Origin: an uncultured Gluconobacter sp.
GTDB lineage: Bacteria; Pseudomonadota; Alphaproteobacteria; Acetobacterales; Acetobacteraceae
Direction of reading: 5' to 3'
Assembly: GCA_937880175.1 (NCBI GenBank)
Contig: CALFLO010000090.1
Location: 1-12,960, forward strand
DNA: 12,960 bases
Within the stretch, counting starts at the first letter, position 1. Each line of letters begins with the position of its first letter. This document shows positions 1 through 7,341 of the stretch, piece by piece. Position numbers and translations under genes: made by a program. The notes under the pieces are model-generated. The model saw only the letters and a list, made by a program, of their open reading frames with translations, was not told where the DNA came from and made no database searches.

Positions 1-1166
1 CCCCCGGCCCGCCCGGCGATCCGTGGGGTCCGTATATCCAGGAAGCCTCCAGCCGTTTTGATGTCCCCGAGACCTGGATCCGGGCTGTCATGCAGCAGGA
101 ATCTGGTGGTCACCTCTTCGACCACAACGGCAATTTCATCACATCCGTTCCCGGCGCGATGGGACTTCTTCAGCTCATGCCGCCGACTTACGACGACATG
201 CGTCAGCAGTACGGCCTTGGCGAAGATCCTTACGATCCACACGACAACATCCTCGCGGGTACGGCCTACCTCCGCCAGATGTACGACATCTATGGCTCTC
301 CCGGCTTCCTCGCCGCCTATAATGACGGTCCGGGCAGTCTGGACCGATATCTGCGTCGCGGGCGCGCGCTGCCCCGCGAAACGCGCCGCTATGTGGCGGC
401 CATCGGGCGGCATATAGCTGGCATTACGCCGCATAACCGCTCTGCCGCCGACCTTCTCGTCGCCCAGCACGATCCAAACGCTCAGGTCATGGTGGCACAG
501 AACACCCCGCCAGCCGACGTAACCCCCGTGACCTCATCATCGGAGCGGCAGGCGGTAAGCGCGGCGTGGAACCACAGGGAAACGGCCGACAACTCATCTG
601 ACGACACGGATCCCCAGACCTCGGCCGCAACGCCGCAGACCGCCCCTGTTGAGGTTGCGTCCGCAGCCGGATCAGAAGCGCCGACGAGCATCAGCGCAGC
701 CTGGGCCGCCCGTGGCTATGCCCCCACGCCGGACCGGCCCGCCGTCCGGCAGGCTTCAGTCTCTCCGGACGACGTTGCGGACAATCGCGTTACGGCGCAG
801 GAAATCCCGATCGGGCACCATCTGCAGCCTCAGCCCATCATGGCCGTCATGCCTGCGAGCCGGATGCAGCCTCGCATCTCGCTTCCGGCCGTCTCCGCCC
901 CCTCCAGAGCAGCAACAGGCAACTGGGCCATTCAGGTCGGTGCCTTCGCCAGTGCGAAACAGGCAAACGTTGCGACATCCCAAGCCCACAGCAAGGGCGG
1001 CGTCGTGGTGGCTTCGGCCAGATCGCAGGTTGAAAGTGTCAAAGGCGGCCGTTCGCATCTCTACCGCGCACGTCTGACCGGGCTAACGCATGAAAATGCA
1101 GTTGCAGCCTGCCGCCGTCTGTCGCACGGTTCTCCCTGCGTCGTGGTTCCTCCCGGCGCGTATTGA
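1..1166 (+). CDS. Lytic transglycosylase (SLT domain) with C-terminal SPOR domain, 5' truncated by the window edge
   Basis: The reading frame is open from base 3, so the protein starts left of the window; 387 residues are visible and the ATG at 90 is internal. Numbered from base 3, the SLT (lysozyme-like) fold begins near residue 11. The catalytic glutamate is Glu33 in MQQESGG (codon 99-101), followed by the GAMGLLQLMP motif and AYNDGPGSLDRYL, all hallmarks of family 1 transglycosylases. These cleave peptidoglycan glycan strands to form 1,6-anhydro ends. A long Pro/Ala/Ser-rich linker follows. The last ~83 residues start GNWAIQVGAFAS, the canonical opening of a SPOR domain, which binds denuded glycan at division septa. 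A periplasmic enzyme directed to the septum is therefore likely. Export signal and start codon lie outside the window. A 51-base gap separates it from the peroxiredoxin gene. Confidence 0.93.
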   Translation, partial: PGPPGDPWGPYIQEASSRFDVPETWIRAVMQQESGGHLFDHNGNFITSVPGAMGLLQLMPPTYDDMRQQYGLGEDPYDPHDNILAGTAYLRQMYDIYGSPGFLAAYNDGPGSLDRYLRRGRALPRETRRYVAAIGRHIAGITPHNRSAADLLVAQHDPNAQVMVAQNTPPADVTPVTSSSERQAVSAAWNHRETADNSSDDTDPQTSAATPQTAPVEVASAAGSEAPTSISAAWAARGYAPTPDRPAVRQASVSPDDVADNRVTAQEIPIGHHLQPQPIMAVMPASRMQPRISLPAVSAPSRAATGNWAIQVGAFASAKQANVATSQAHSKGGVVVASARSQVESVKGGRSHLYRARLTGLTHENAVAACRRLSHGSPCVVVPPGAY

Positions 1167-1175
1167 TCCGTTTGC

Positions 1176-1190
1176 CGGGCACTTCGCCCG
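1176..1190 (+). terminator. Weak hairpin after the transglycosylase gene
   Basis: A 5-bp stem (CGGGC/GCCCG) with a 5-base loop lies 10 bases past the transglycosylase stop. It is followed by CTCTTCT rather than a clean T run, so termination would be weak at best and read-through into the peroxiredoxin gene is possible. Confidence 0.25.
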
Positions 1191-1217
1191 CTCTTCTGAC
1201 AGGGATACCACACCCCG

Positions 1218-1766
1218 ATGCGCCGCTTTTCTGCAACGACCGCTTTCTGCGCCGTCGCCCTCGCCGGCGCCCTGACCACCGCTCCGGCACGCGCCGCACT
1301 TGAAACCGGCACCCATGCTCCGGATTTCTCGACGACGGCCAGTCTCGGTGGGCACGAATTCACCTATCATCTCGCCGATGCACTCAAAACCGGACCCGTG
1401 GTCCTGTATTTCTATCCCGCAGCCTTCACCAAGGGCTGCACGATCGAAGCCCATGAATTTGCGGATGCCATCCCTGACTTCAAGGCACAGGGCGCGACCG
1501 TCATTGGCATTTCAATGGATCCGATCGAGAAGCTGAACCGCTTCTCGGTCAGCGAGTGCCGCAGCACTTTCCCTGTCGCAGCCGATCCGACCGGCAAGAT
1601 CACCCTCAGCTATGCCGCCAAGCTGCCCCTGCTCCACATGGCCAGCCGCACGTCCTACGTCATCGCGCAGGATGGTCATATCGCCATGAGCTATGCCTCG
1701 ATGTCGCCTGACGAGCATGTCTCCCGCACGCTTGCCGCCGTGAAAGCGTTGAAGCAGGCTCAGTGA
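1218..1766 (+). CDS. Exported peroxiredoxin (AhpC/TSA, BCP/PrxQ type)
   Basis: The protein has 182 residues. Residues 1-27 form a Sec signal peptide (Arg2-Arg3, hydrophobic core, ARA cleavage site), so the enzyme should act in the periplasm, reducing hydrogen peroxide or organic hydroperoxides. The thioredoxin fold carries the PxxxTxxC active-site motif (PAAFTKGC), with Cys74 as the peroxidatic cysteine and Glu77 just after it. In E. coli BCP the resolving cysteine lies five residues later; here that residue is His79. The only other mature-region cysteine is Cys114, so the pair is about 40 residues apart, as in the PrxQ group with a distant resolving cysteine. AGGGA upstream of the ATG can serve as ribosome binding site. 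Its TGA overlaps the GTG of the DUF1643 gene. The reductant is not identifiable here. Confidence 0.9.
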   Translation: MRRFSATTAFCAVALAGALTTAPARAALETGTHAPDFSTTASLGGHEFTYHLADALKTGPVVLYFYPAAFTKGCTIEAHEFADAIPDFKAQGATVIGISMDPIEKLNRFSVSECRSTFPVAADPTGKITLSYAAKLPLLHMASRTSYVIAQDGHIAMSYASMSPDEHVSRTLAAVKALKQAQ

Positions 1767-2350
1767 AGACACGCTCCCCGTCAGCAAGCCCGGACCTGTT
1801 CGGCCAGCATCATGTCGGCGATTCAAACCCGCTGAAGCTGGCCGGAGACGTCGTCAGTACTGCGATCTACGGCGGCCCGCAGGACTGCTACCGTTACACG
1901 CTGCGCCGGGTCTGGGACGACAGTCGCCCCATGATCATGTGGCTGATGATGAATCCGTCCGTAGCGACCGAGTTCGGTGATGACCGTACGGTCGCCAAAT
2001 GCCAGCGTTACGCACGCGCCTGGGGTTATGGGGGAATGTTCGTCGGCAACAGCTTTGCCTATCGCTGCACGGACCAGAAACGGCTGCTCGAAGTGGCTGA
2101 TCCCGTCGGGCCGGAGAACGACAGCCATCTGCTGGACATGGCACAACAGGCCGATCTGGTCGTCCTGGCCTACGGTTCTCCGCAAGCCAGAGGATTGCGT
2201 GCCCGGGGAACTGAGGTTGCCCGGACCCTTGGCCATCACGGCATCAGGGTCACAGCCCTGCGCCTGAGCAAAAGCGGACGCCCGGAGCACCCGCTCTATC
2301 TGCCCTCAGCCCTCACGCCGCAACCGCTCGATCCGGACACATTGGACTGA
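1763..2350 (+). CDS. DUF1643 family protein
   Basis: The protein has 195 residues and no signal peptide or membrane segment, so it is cytoplasmic. It shows the conserved landmarks of the DUF1643 family: MMNPSVA at 62-68 followed by DDRT (73-76), the GYGG...NSFAYRCTD block (88-104), DPVGPENDSHL (113-123), a hydrophobic strand ending AYG (132-138), and a C-terminal LSKSGRPEHPLYLP block (168-181). The biochemical function of the family is unknown to me. The start is GTG at 1763, sharing bases with the peroxiredoxin TGA (GTGA overlap), which implies translational coupling. No better ATG exists before the conserved core. It converges on the POTRA gene with only 28 bases between the stops and no obvious terminator there. 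Confidence 0.88.
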   Translation: MKTRSPSASPDLFGQHHVGDSNPLKLAGDVVSTAIYGGPQDCYRYTLRRVWDDSRPMIMWLMMNPSVATEFGDDRTVAKCQRYARAWGYGGMFVGNSFAYRCTDQKRLLEVADPVGPENDSHLLDMAQQADLVVLAYGSPQARGLRARGTEVARTLGHHGIRVTALRLSKSGRPEHPLYLPSALTPQPLDPDTLD

Positions 2351-2378
2351 ACGGCTGCGGCATAACGCAATCCCTGCA

Positions 2379-3005
2379 TCAGTTTCCGCTCTTGTCCTGC
2401 TCGTGAATGCTCCAGACAAGCACAACATGCTGGTCATGGTTGGGATAGGTTGCCTGAGGCTGGATGGAACCGGAGACATTCTTGCTCTTGTACAGGGCCT
2501 GAATGGCCTGCTGGTCCGCAGACAGAAGCTCGTTCGAAACCGGCCCACCCGCACGCAGCTTTGTCGCGGCTTCCAGTTCAGCAGTCGAAACCTTCTTGTT
2601 TCCTTCGAACTCCACCTTATCGAGCACCAGAGAGACCGGCGTCGCGGCACCCGGAGCCTGCTCCTCGATTACCAGCTTGACAGAGACGGCCTTGCCGGAA
2701 ATCCGCATCTGTTCGCCCAGGCTGACCCCGACCTTCCGGGCCGAATAAAGATCGCCCACCCGCTTCTGTGCGACAGCAAGATCGTCCCGCGTCACCATGT
2801 CGCCCGCGTGATATCCAAAGGCCTGCAGAATATCCGCTGTGGGCACGTGGCTGTTTCCCTGAACAGCCACCTTCATCAACTTTAGCGGAACAGATGTTGC
2901 CGGGATAGCGGCATGTGCGGGGGCGGTGATAGTGATTCCCGTGACAGACGCTACGGCAAGCGAAACACCAAGGAAACTCCGGGCCAGCAGGGGGCGAAGG
3001 GACAT
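2379..3005 (-). CDS. Exported protein of two POTRA-like domains, no barrel
   Basis: The ATG at 3005 gives 208 residues and has a strong AGGAGA seven bases upstream; in-frame codons further upstream lack support. Residues 1-33 are a signal peptide (hydrophobic 11-28, cleavage after AHA). Two repeats follow. The first, about 42-115, opens LMKVAVQGNSHVPTADIL and ends VSVKLVIEEQ. The second, about 126-203, opens LVLDKVEFEGNKKVSTAEL and ends HVVLVWSIHEQ. Both match the beta-alpha-alpha-beta-beta pattern of POTRA domains of BamA/TamA/ShlB type, including the G-N/S-x-x-[VF]-[PS]-T turn. The protein stops after the second repeat, so no Omp85 barrel is present. A periplasmic scaffold or chaperone role in envelope assembly is inference. 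It diverges from the oprB-type gene. Confidence 0.82.
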   Translation of the reverse strand: MSLRPLLARSFLGVSLAVASVTGITITAPAHAAIPATSVPLKLMKVAVQGNSHVPTADILQAFGYHAGDMVTRDDLAVAQKRVGDLYSARKVGVSLGEQMRISGKAVSVKLVIEEQAPGAATPVSLVLDKVEFEGNKKVSTAELEAATKLRAGGPVSNELLSADQQAIQALYKSKNVSGSIQPQATYPNHDQHVVLVWSIHEQDKSGN

Positions 3006-3051
3006 CTGGCAATCTCCTGTAATGAAAAAAAAGAGAAAATCTCTGACTTTT

Positions 3052-3079
3052 ACGCTACAGGACTTCCCTGCTTTGGCAA
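3052..3079 (-). promoter_or_regulatory. Candidate sigma70-type promoter of the POTRA gene
   Basis: On the minus strand TTGCCA (3079-3074) and TAGCGT (3057-3052) are separated by 16 bases. This places a start site about 40 bases before the POTRA ATG. The -35 match is good and the -10 match is poor. Confidence 0.3.
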
Positions 3080-3137
3080 ATCCTCTGCTGACTCCGGGTC
3101 GGAGCAACATCTTCCGGCCCAATGCGTTCAGTATCCT

Positions 3138-3160
3138 GCCGCCCCGGCGGCGCCTTTTTT
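3138..3160 (+). terminator. Terminator-like hairpin in the leader of the first porin gene
   Basis: A GCCGC/GCGGC stem with a CCCG loop (3138-3151) is followed by GCC and six T (3155-3160). It points in the direction of the porin and lies 144 bases before the porin start, with no plus-strand gene upstream. It could act as an attenuator or end a short RNA. The three bases between stem and T run make it only moderately good. Confidence 0.4.
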
Positions 3161-3304
3161 CCAATACTGGCGCTTCGGGTTCATCTGCTCACGAAATACG
3201 TACCGCTCCTGACAGGATCTTCAGGAATACACCGCTTTTCGCAGATCTGGACGATTGCCAGACTTCCGTTTCATTCACTCCATTGCAAAGGCCCTGCCCG
3301 CTTC

Positions 3305-4864
3305 ATGCCTGTACTCGCTTCTTTCGCCCGGACTTCTCCCCGAATCCGTTCCGAACACCTGCGGTCTGTCCTGATGGGGCTTCTTTCCGTTTCCGCGCTG
3401 GCTGTTACGGCCGAGAGCGCACAGGCACAGTCCGCTCCCGACCCCAACAGCGCACGCGCACGCGTTTCCAGAGAGGCGGCAGTCTCTTCCCCCGCCCCCC
3501 AGAACAGCGAAACGCCCGCCAATGGCGGCAGCAACACGCCGATCATGCAGAACACCGTCTCCGGGTTCGGACAGACGGCGGGGGATCCGGGTCCCTATTT
3601 CTCGGCCCCCATGGGGTCCCAGCATTTCCTTGGTGACTGGGGCGGAGCGCAGCCCTGGCTTCTCAAGCATGGTATCCATCTCATGGCTGCCATCAACGAG
3701 GAGTTCGCTGGCAACTTCACGGGCGGCAAGCAGCGCGCCTATTCCGACGCCGGTCAGGTCGGTTTCGAGCTGGACATCGACTGGGACAAACTCGCCGGGA
3801 TCCGGAACTTCTGGACCCACACCCTTGTCGTAAACGGTCACGGTCAGAGCGTTTCCCGCAATTTCGGCGACTCCATTGCCGGCGTGCAGCAGATCTACGG
3901 CGCCCGAGGCAATGTGGTGGCCCATATGGTCGCGATGTATGGCGAAATGTCCTTTCTCCATAACCGTATCGACGTCAACGCTGGCTGGATTCCGGTCGGC
4001 AGCTTCTTCGCCGCGTCCCCGCTGTTCTGTGACTTCATGAACGTCGCCATGTGCGGCAATCCCGCACCGAACAAATATACCGAAGGCAACCGTGACTGGC
4101 CATCGGGCAATCTGGGTGCGGTGGTCCGCGTGATGCCGACCATGAACACCTATATCATGGCGGGCCTCTTCGCCGTCAGCCCGCATTCCTATAACGGCGG
4201 GATCTCGGGCTGGTCCTGGGCACAGTCGGGCCTTGGCAAGTTCTCGACCCCGGTCGAAATCGGCTGGACCCCGCGCTTTGGTCACAACCAGCTTCAGGGC
4301 CACTACGTCCTCGGTTATTCCTACGACAATTCACGTTACGCCAACCTGTACGAGGACATTCACGGCAATTCCTGGCAGGCCACAGGTCAGCCCCGTCGTT
4401 ACGAAGCAGGCCGTAACAGCGCCTGGCTCATGCTCGACCAGATGCTGGTGCGCAATGGTCCCGGCAACACGAACGGCCTGATTGCGCTGGCGGGTGCGAT
4501 GTACAGCGACGGCAAGACCGTTGCGATGCGCGACCATGAATGGGCTGGTCTGGTCGATACCGGATCCGCATGGGGCCGTCCGCTCGATACGGTCGGCGCG
4601 ATGTACCAGCATTTCGACATGAGCCACACGGCGGCTCTGCAGCAGGAATCGTCCCTGGCCCTCGGCCTGCCCTATCAGGACAACCAGTGGGGCGCGGTCT
4701 ATGGTCCGCAGAGCCATGAGAACGTGTACGAACTGTTCTACTCGGCGCATGTTGCCCGCGCGATGGCAATCCAGCCGGACTTCCAGTACATCCAGCGCCC
4801 CAGTGCCACGACAACCTTCCACGATGCCGCGGTTCTGGGTGTTCAGTTCACGGTCGTTCTGTAA
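3305..4864 (+). CDS. OprB-family carbohydrate-selective outer-membrane porin (first copy)
   Basis: From the ATG at 3305 the protein has 519 residues. Residues 1-41 are a long signal peptide (basic n-region, hydrophobic core 24-36, cleavage after SAQA). The frame is open back to 3122, but that extension has no export-signal character. ATG 3374 is an alternative that keeps only the hydrophobic core. A variable, Asn/Pro/Ser-rich stretch (43-100) precedes the family hallmark FLGDWGGAQPWLLKHGI (108-124); GDWGG followed by L-x-x-x-G-[IV] is diagnostic of OprB. The rest is alternating beta-strand sequence of a 16-stranded-type barrel. Cys242 and Cys250 form a C-X7-C pair. OprB porins let sugars and polyols diffuse across the outer membrane; the substrate cannot be read here. 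It is likely monocistronic, since a strong terminator follows. Confidence 0.92.
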   Translation: MPVLASFARTSPRIRSEHLRSVLMGLLSVSALAVTAESAQAQSAPDPNSARARVSREAAVSSPAPQNSETPANGGSNTPIMQNTVSGFGQTAGDPGPYFSAPMGSQHFLGDWGGAQPWLLKHGIHLMAAINEEFAGNFTGGKQRAYSDAGQVGFELDIDWDKLAGIRNFWTHTLVVNGHGQSVSRNFGDSIAGVQQIYGARGNVVAHMVAMYGEMSFLHNRIDVNAGWIPVGSFFAASPLFCDFMNVAMCGNPAPNKYTEGNRDWPSGNLGAVVRVMPTMNTYIMAGLFAVSPHSYNGGISGWSWAQSGLGKFSTPVEIGWTPRFGHNQLQGHYVLGYSYDNSRYANLYEDIHGNSWQATGQPRRYEAGRNSAWLMLDQMLVRNGPGNTNGLIALAGAMYSDGKTVAMRDHEWAGLVDTGSAWGRPLDTVGAMYQHFDMSHTAALQQESSLALGLPYQDNQWGAVYGPQSHENVYELFYSAHVARAMAIQPDFQYIQRPSATTTFHDAAVLGVQFTVVL

Positions 4865-4892
4865 CCTTCACAAGACAGCGGATATCTTCAAG

Positions 4893-4920
4893 GCGGGGCC
4901 CGGTCGGGTCCCGCTTTTTT
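4893..4920 (+). terminator. Intrinsic terminator of the first porin gene
   Basis: A nine-base-pair stem (4893-4901 with 4906-4914, one G-T wobble) has a four-base loop GGTC and runs directly into six T (4915-4920). It lies 28 bases after the porin stop. Confidence 0.9.
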
Positions 4921-4934
4921 GTATCCGGTCACAT

Positions 4935-4963
4935 TTGGCAAACACAATTTAATTGCGAATAAA
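4935..4963 (+). promoter_or_regulatory. Candidate promoter of the TonB receptor gene
   Basis: TTGGCA (4935-4940) and AATAAA (4958-4963) are separated by 17 bases. A second possible pair is TTGCGA (4953-4958) and GATAAC (4976-4981), also 17 bases apart. Either would be blocked by a repressor bound to the Fur-like site at 4954-4968. Confidence 0.4.
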
Positions 4964-4968
4964 TCGCA
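4954..4968. promoter_or_regulatory. Fur-box-like operator upstream of the siderophore receptor
   Basis: TGCGAATAAATCGCA is a 7-1-7 inverted repeat that agrees with the classic Fur half-site pair (TGAGAAT-N-ATTCTCA) at 11 of 14 positions, counted by eye. It overlaps the candidate -10 element. Just downstream, 4969-4980 (TTATCGCGATAA) is a perfect 12-base palindrome that may extend the operator or be a second site. Iron repression of the receptor gene is inferred. Confidence 0.55.
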
Positions 4969-5012
4969 TTATCGCGATAACCCGCCAGACTGTTCATTGT
5001 TTCGAGGTTTCC

Positions 5013-7253
5013 GTGCGCGCATCGCTTTCTGCACCGTTCTCACGCCCCCTTTGGGCTGCGCGCCTGTCCTGCCTGCTTCTGGCAGGAACAGCCTTTCCCG
5101 CTCTCGCCGCCGATCCTGCTCCATCTACGGCTACCACTACGCCTCATAAATCCGCGCCTGTAATAAGCGCTGCGGAGCAGGTTACCCCTGATGAGGAGAT
5201 CGTCGTCAGAGCCAGAAAGCGGGACCAGATGCAGGTCAGCAGTGGCGGTCAGATCGGAGCCCTGGGCAACAAGAAAGGCCTGGATGTTCCGTTCAACATC
5301 CGCAGCTACAATTCCAGCCTGATCCTCAACCAGCAGTCCCAGACACTGGGCGAAGTTCTGGAAAACGATCCGTCCGTCCGCACAACCTACGGCTACGGCA
5401 ATTTCTCGGAAATGTTCGTCATCCGCGGTTTTGCCGTGAATGGCGACGACGTCTCGATCAACGGACTGTACGGCATCACGCCCCGCCAGCTCGTCTCACC
5501 TGAACTGTACGATCAGGTGCAGGTCCTCAACGGCGCCAGCGCATTCCTCAACGGCGCAGCCCCAAGTGGTTCGGCCATTGGCGGCAACATCAATCTGCTG
5601 TTCAAACACGCGACCACTGCCCCCCTCACCCGCATCACCGGCGACTACACCAGCAGTGCCGTGGGGGGTGGCAGCATCGACGTCGGCCGACGCTTCGGCG
5701 AAGACAAGGCCTTTGGTGTTCGTCTGAACGTCGCGGGCAAAACCGGTGACGATGCCGTCACGGACGAATACCGCCATTCCACAACACTCGGCGCGGATTT
5801 CGACTGGCACGACCGCGACAACCGCACCCGTGTCACTATGGATATCGACTACGAGAACCAGGGCGTGGACGGTGGCCGCCCGGCAATCTTCCTTGGCAGC
5901 GACGTGACATCCGTCCCCCGCCCGGCCGCGCCATCGCATAATTTCGGGCAGCGCTGGGCCTATAACGATCTGAACTATGTCTTCGGCATGGTGAACGTCG
6001 AACATGATCTGACGAAAAACGTCACGCTCTATGGCGCTTTCGGAGCCCTGACGAGCAATGAGAAAGGCAATTACTCCAACCCGACCGTCACCGATCCGGC
6101 CACCGGCGCAGGGACGGCGGGCGCGATGTATGTGCCTTACGACCAGACCAACGAAAGCACCCGCGCTGGTGTTCGTGCCCATTTCCGCACGGGCCCTGTC
6201 CGCCATGAAATCAACGCCGGCGGTTCGGGACTATGGGAAGACAGTACCGCCGCCTATGCGATGGCACTGACACCGGGTGCGACCAACATCTACAACACGC
6301 CGCAATTTGCCGCCCCGGCGGAGACCTTCGCTGGTGGCGTCGTCAACGACCCGCAGACGATCAGCCGCACGCGCCTGTACAGTCTGTTCTTCTCGGACAC
6401 GATGTCTTTTTTCCATGACCGCGTCGCCCTGACAGGGGGGTTCCGGTACCAGAACATGCATATCCTGGGCTACGACTACAGCGCATCCGGCCAGGGCGCG
6501 ATGAACAGCCATTATGATCAGGACGCCATCACACCGGTGGTCGGACTGGTCATTCATCCCACACGTCGGACTTCGCTGTATTTCAACCGGATCGAGGGTC
6601 TGTCACAGGGTCCCACCGCCAGCGGGAACGTTCAGAATCTGGGCGAGATTTTCCCACCCTACAAATCCACCCAGTATGAAGTGGGCGCGAAATACGACAC
6701 GGGCCGCTTCAGCGCCGCCCTCGCCGTCTATGAGATTTCACAGCCCAATGCCTATTCCGTAGCGATCGGCAATACGGGTGCATTCGCGTTTCGTGAGGAC
6801 GGTCTGCAACGCAATCGCGGTATCGAGCTGACGCTCAATGGCGAGATCCTGCCCGGGCTTCGTTTCAACGGAGGCGGCACGGTCATTCAGGCGGATCTGC
6901 GCCATACAGCAGGCGGTCTTCAGGACGGCAACACGGCCATCGGGGTGCCGAACTACACGATCAACGGCAATCTCGAATACGACCTGCCGTTCCTCAAGGG
7001 GGCCACGGTCGTGGGGCGTGTGGTCAACACAGGCAAGCAGTGGGTCAACACGGCAAACACCCTGCACATCCCGGTCTGGACGCGCTTTGACCTGGCGGCA
7101 CGTTATACCTTCGTGACGCATCACACCCCGGTCACGCTGCGCTTTGGCGTCGATAACCTGGCCAACACACGCTATTGGTCCTCGGCCTTCAACGGCTACC
7201 TGATGCAGGGCATGCCGCGCACGTTCAAGTTCTCCTTCACGACGGATCTGTAA
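5013..7253 (+). CDS. TonB-dependent siderophore receptor
   Basis: The GTG at 5013 was chosen because GAGG lies five bases upstream and the product begins with a proper signal peptide (1-32, cleavage after ALA). The earlier in-frame TTG at 4953 sits inside the operator. The product has 746 residues. EEIVVRA (61-67) resembles a TonB box. The plug domain (about 88-197) includes TLGEVLENDPSVRTT, the VIRGF motif (136-140) and the QVQVLNGASAFLNG...GGNINLLFKH block (168-199), which is the siderophore-receptor signature. The remaining ~550 residues form the 22-stranded barrel, ending RTFKFSFTTDL. Such receptors import ferric siderophores using energy from TonB-ExbBD; the ligand cannot be identified here. 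No siderophore synthesis or ABC uptake genes are in the window, so a foreign siderophore is plausible. A Fur-like site precedes it and a bidirectional terminator follows. Confidence 0.93.
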   Translation: MRASLSAPFSRPLWAARLSCLLLAGTAFPALAADPAPSTATTTPHKSAPVISAAEQVTPDEEIVVRARKRDQMQVSSGGQIGALGNKKGLDVPFNIRSYNSSLILNQQSQTLGEVLENDPSVRTTYGYGNFSEMFVIRGFAVNGDDVSINGLYGITPRQLVSPELYDQVQVLNGASAFLNGAAPSGSAIGGNINLLFKHATTAPLTRITGDYTSSAVGGGSIDVGRRFGEDKAFGVRLNVAGKTGDDAVTDEYRHSTTLGADFDWHDRDNRTRVTMDIDYENQGVDGGRPAIFLGSDVTSVPRPAAPSHNFGQRWAYNDLNYVFGMVNVEHDLTKNVTLYGAFGALTSNEKGNYSNPTVTDPATGAGTAGAMYVPYDQTNESTRAGVRAHFRTGPVRHEINAGGSGLWEDSTAAYAMALTPGATNIYNTPQFAAPAETFAGGVVNDPQTISRTRLYSLFFSDTMSFFHDRVALTGGFRYQNMHILGYDYSASGQGAMNSHYDQDAITPVVGLVIHPTRRTSLYFNRIEGLSQGPTASGNVQNLGEIFPPYKSTQYEVGAKYDTGRFSAALAVYEISQPNAYSVAIGNTGAFAFREDGLQRNRGIELTLNGEILPGLRFNGGGTVIQADLRHTAGGLQDGNTAIGVPNYTINGNLEYDLPFLKGATVVGRVVNTGKQWVNTANTLHIPVWTRFDLAARYTFVTHHTPVTLRFGVDNLANTRYWSSAFNGYLMQGMPRTFKFSFTTDL

Positions 7254-7275
7254 TCCGCCTTATCCTGCTGAAAAC

Positions 7276-7314
7276 GAAAAACGCGCCCTCCCTTGCAGGA
7301 GCGGCGCGTTTTTC
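7276..7314. terminator. Bidirectional terminator between receptor and second porin
   Basis: A perfect 12-base inverted repeat (GAAAAACGCGCC at 7276-7287 and its complement at 7303-7314) has an inner CTCC/GGAG extension. The arms end in A and T runs, so the hairpin can stop transcripts from both the TonB receptor (+) and the convergent porin gene (-). Confidence 0.88.
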
Positions 7315-7341
7315 ATGTCCGGTCTTTGCGATCGGGAAATC

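Larger units (their letters stand above)
3006..3304. promoter_or_regulatory. Divergent intergenic region between the POTRA and first porin genes
   Basis: This 299-base region separates two divergent starts and holds no convincing gene. It contains a candidate minus-strand promoter for the POTRA gene and a terminator-like hairpin pointing towards the porin, both listed separately. I could not pick out a convincing plus-strand promoter for the porin. A long open frame crosses it in plus orientation (from 3031, in another frame than the porin) but has no Shine-Dalgarno sequence and runs into the porin gene. Confidence 0.6.

Noticed and set aside
2926..3636. Plus-strand 236-residue open frame, including MKKKRK-type start at 3031
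   Set aside because: It has no ribosome binding site, an implausible composition (Arg, Phe and Pro rich without fold signs), and overlaps the well-supported porin in another frame.
3275..4303. Minus-strand 342-residue open frame under the first porin
   Set aside because: It is a shadow of the porin codons; the porin has clear OprB motifs and a signal peptide, the antisense frame has none.
4953..5012. TTG at 4953 as start of the TonB receptor
   Set aside because: It lies inside the candidate promoter/operator, has no ribosome binding site and would put 20 extra residues before a normal signal peptide; GTG 5013 has GAGG at five bases.
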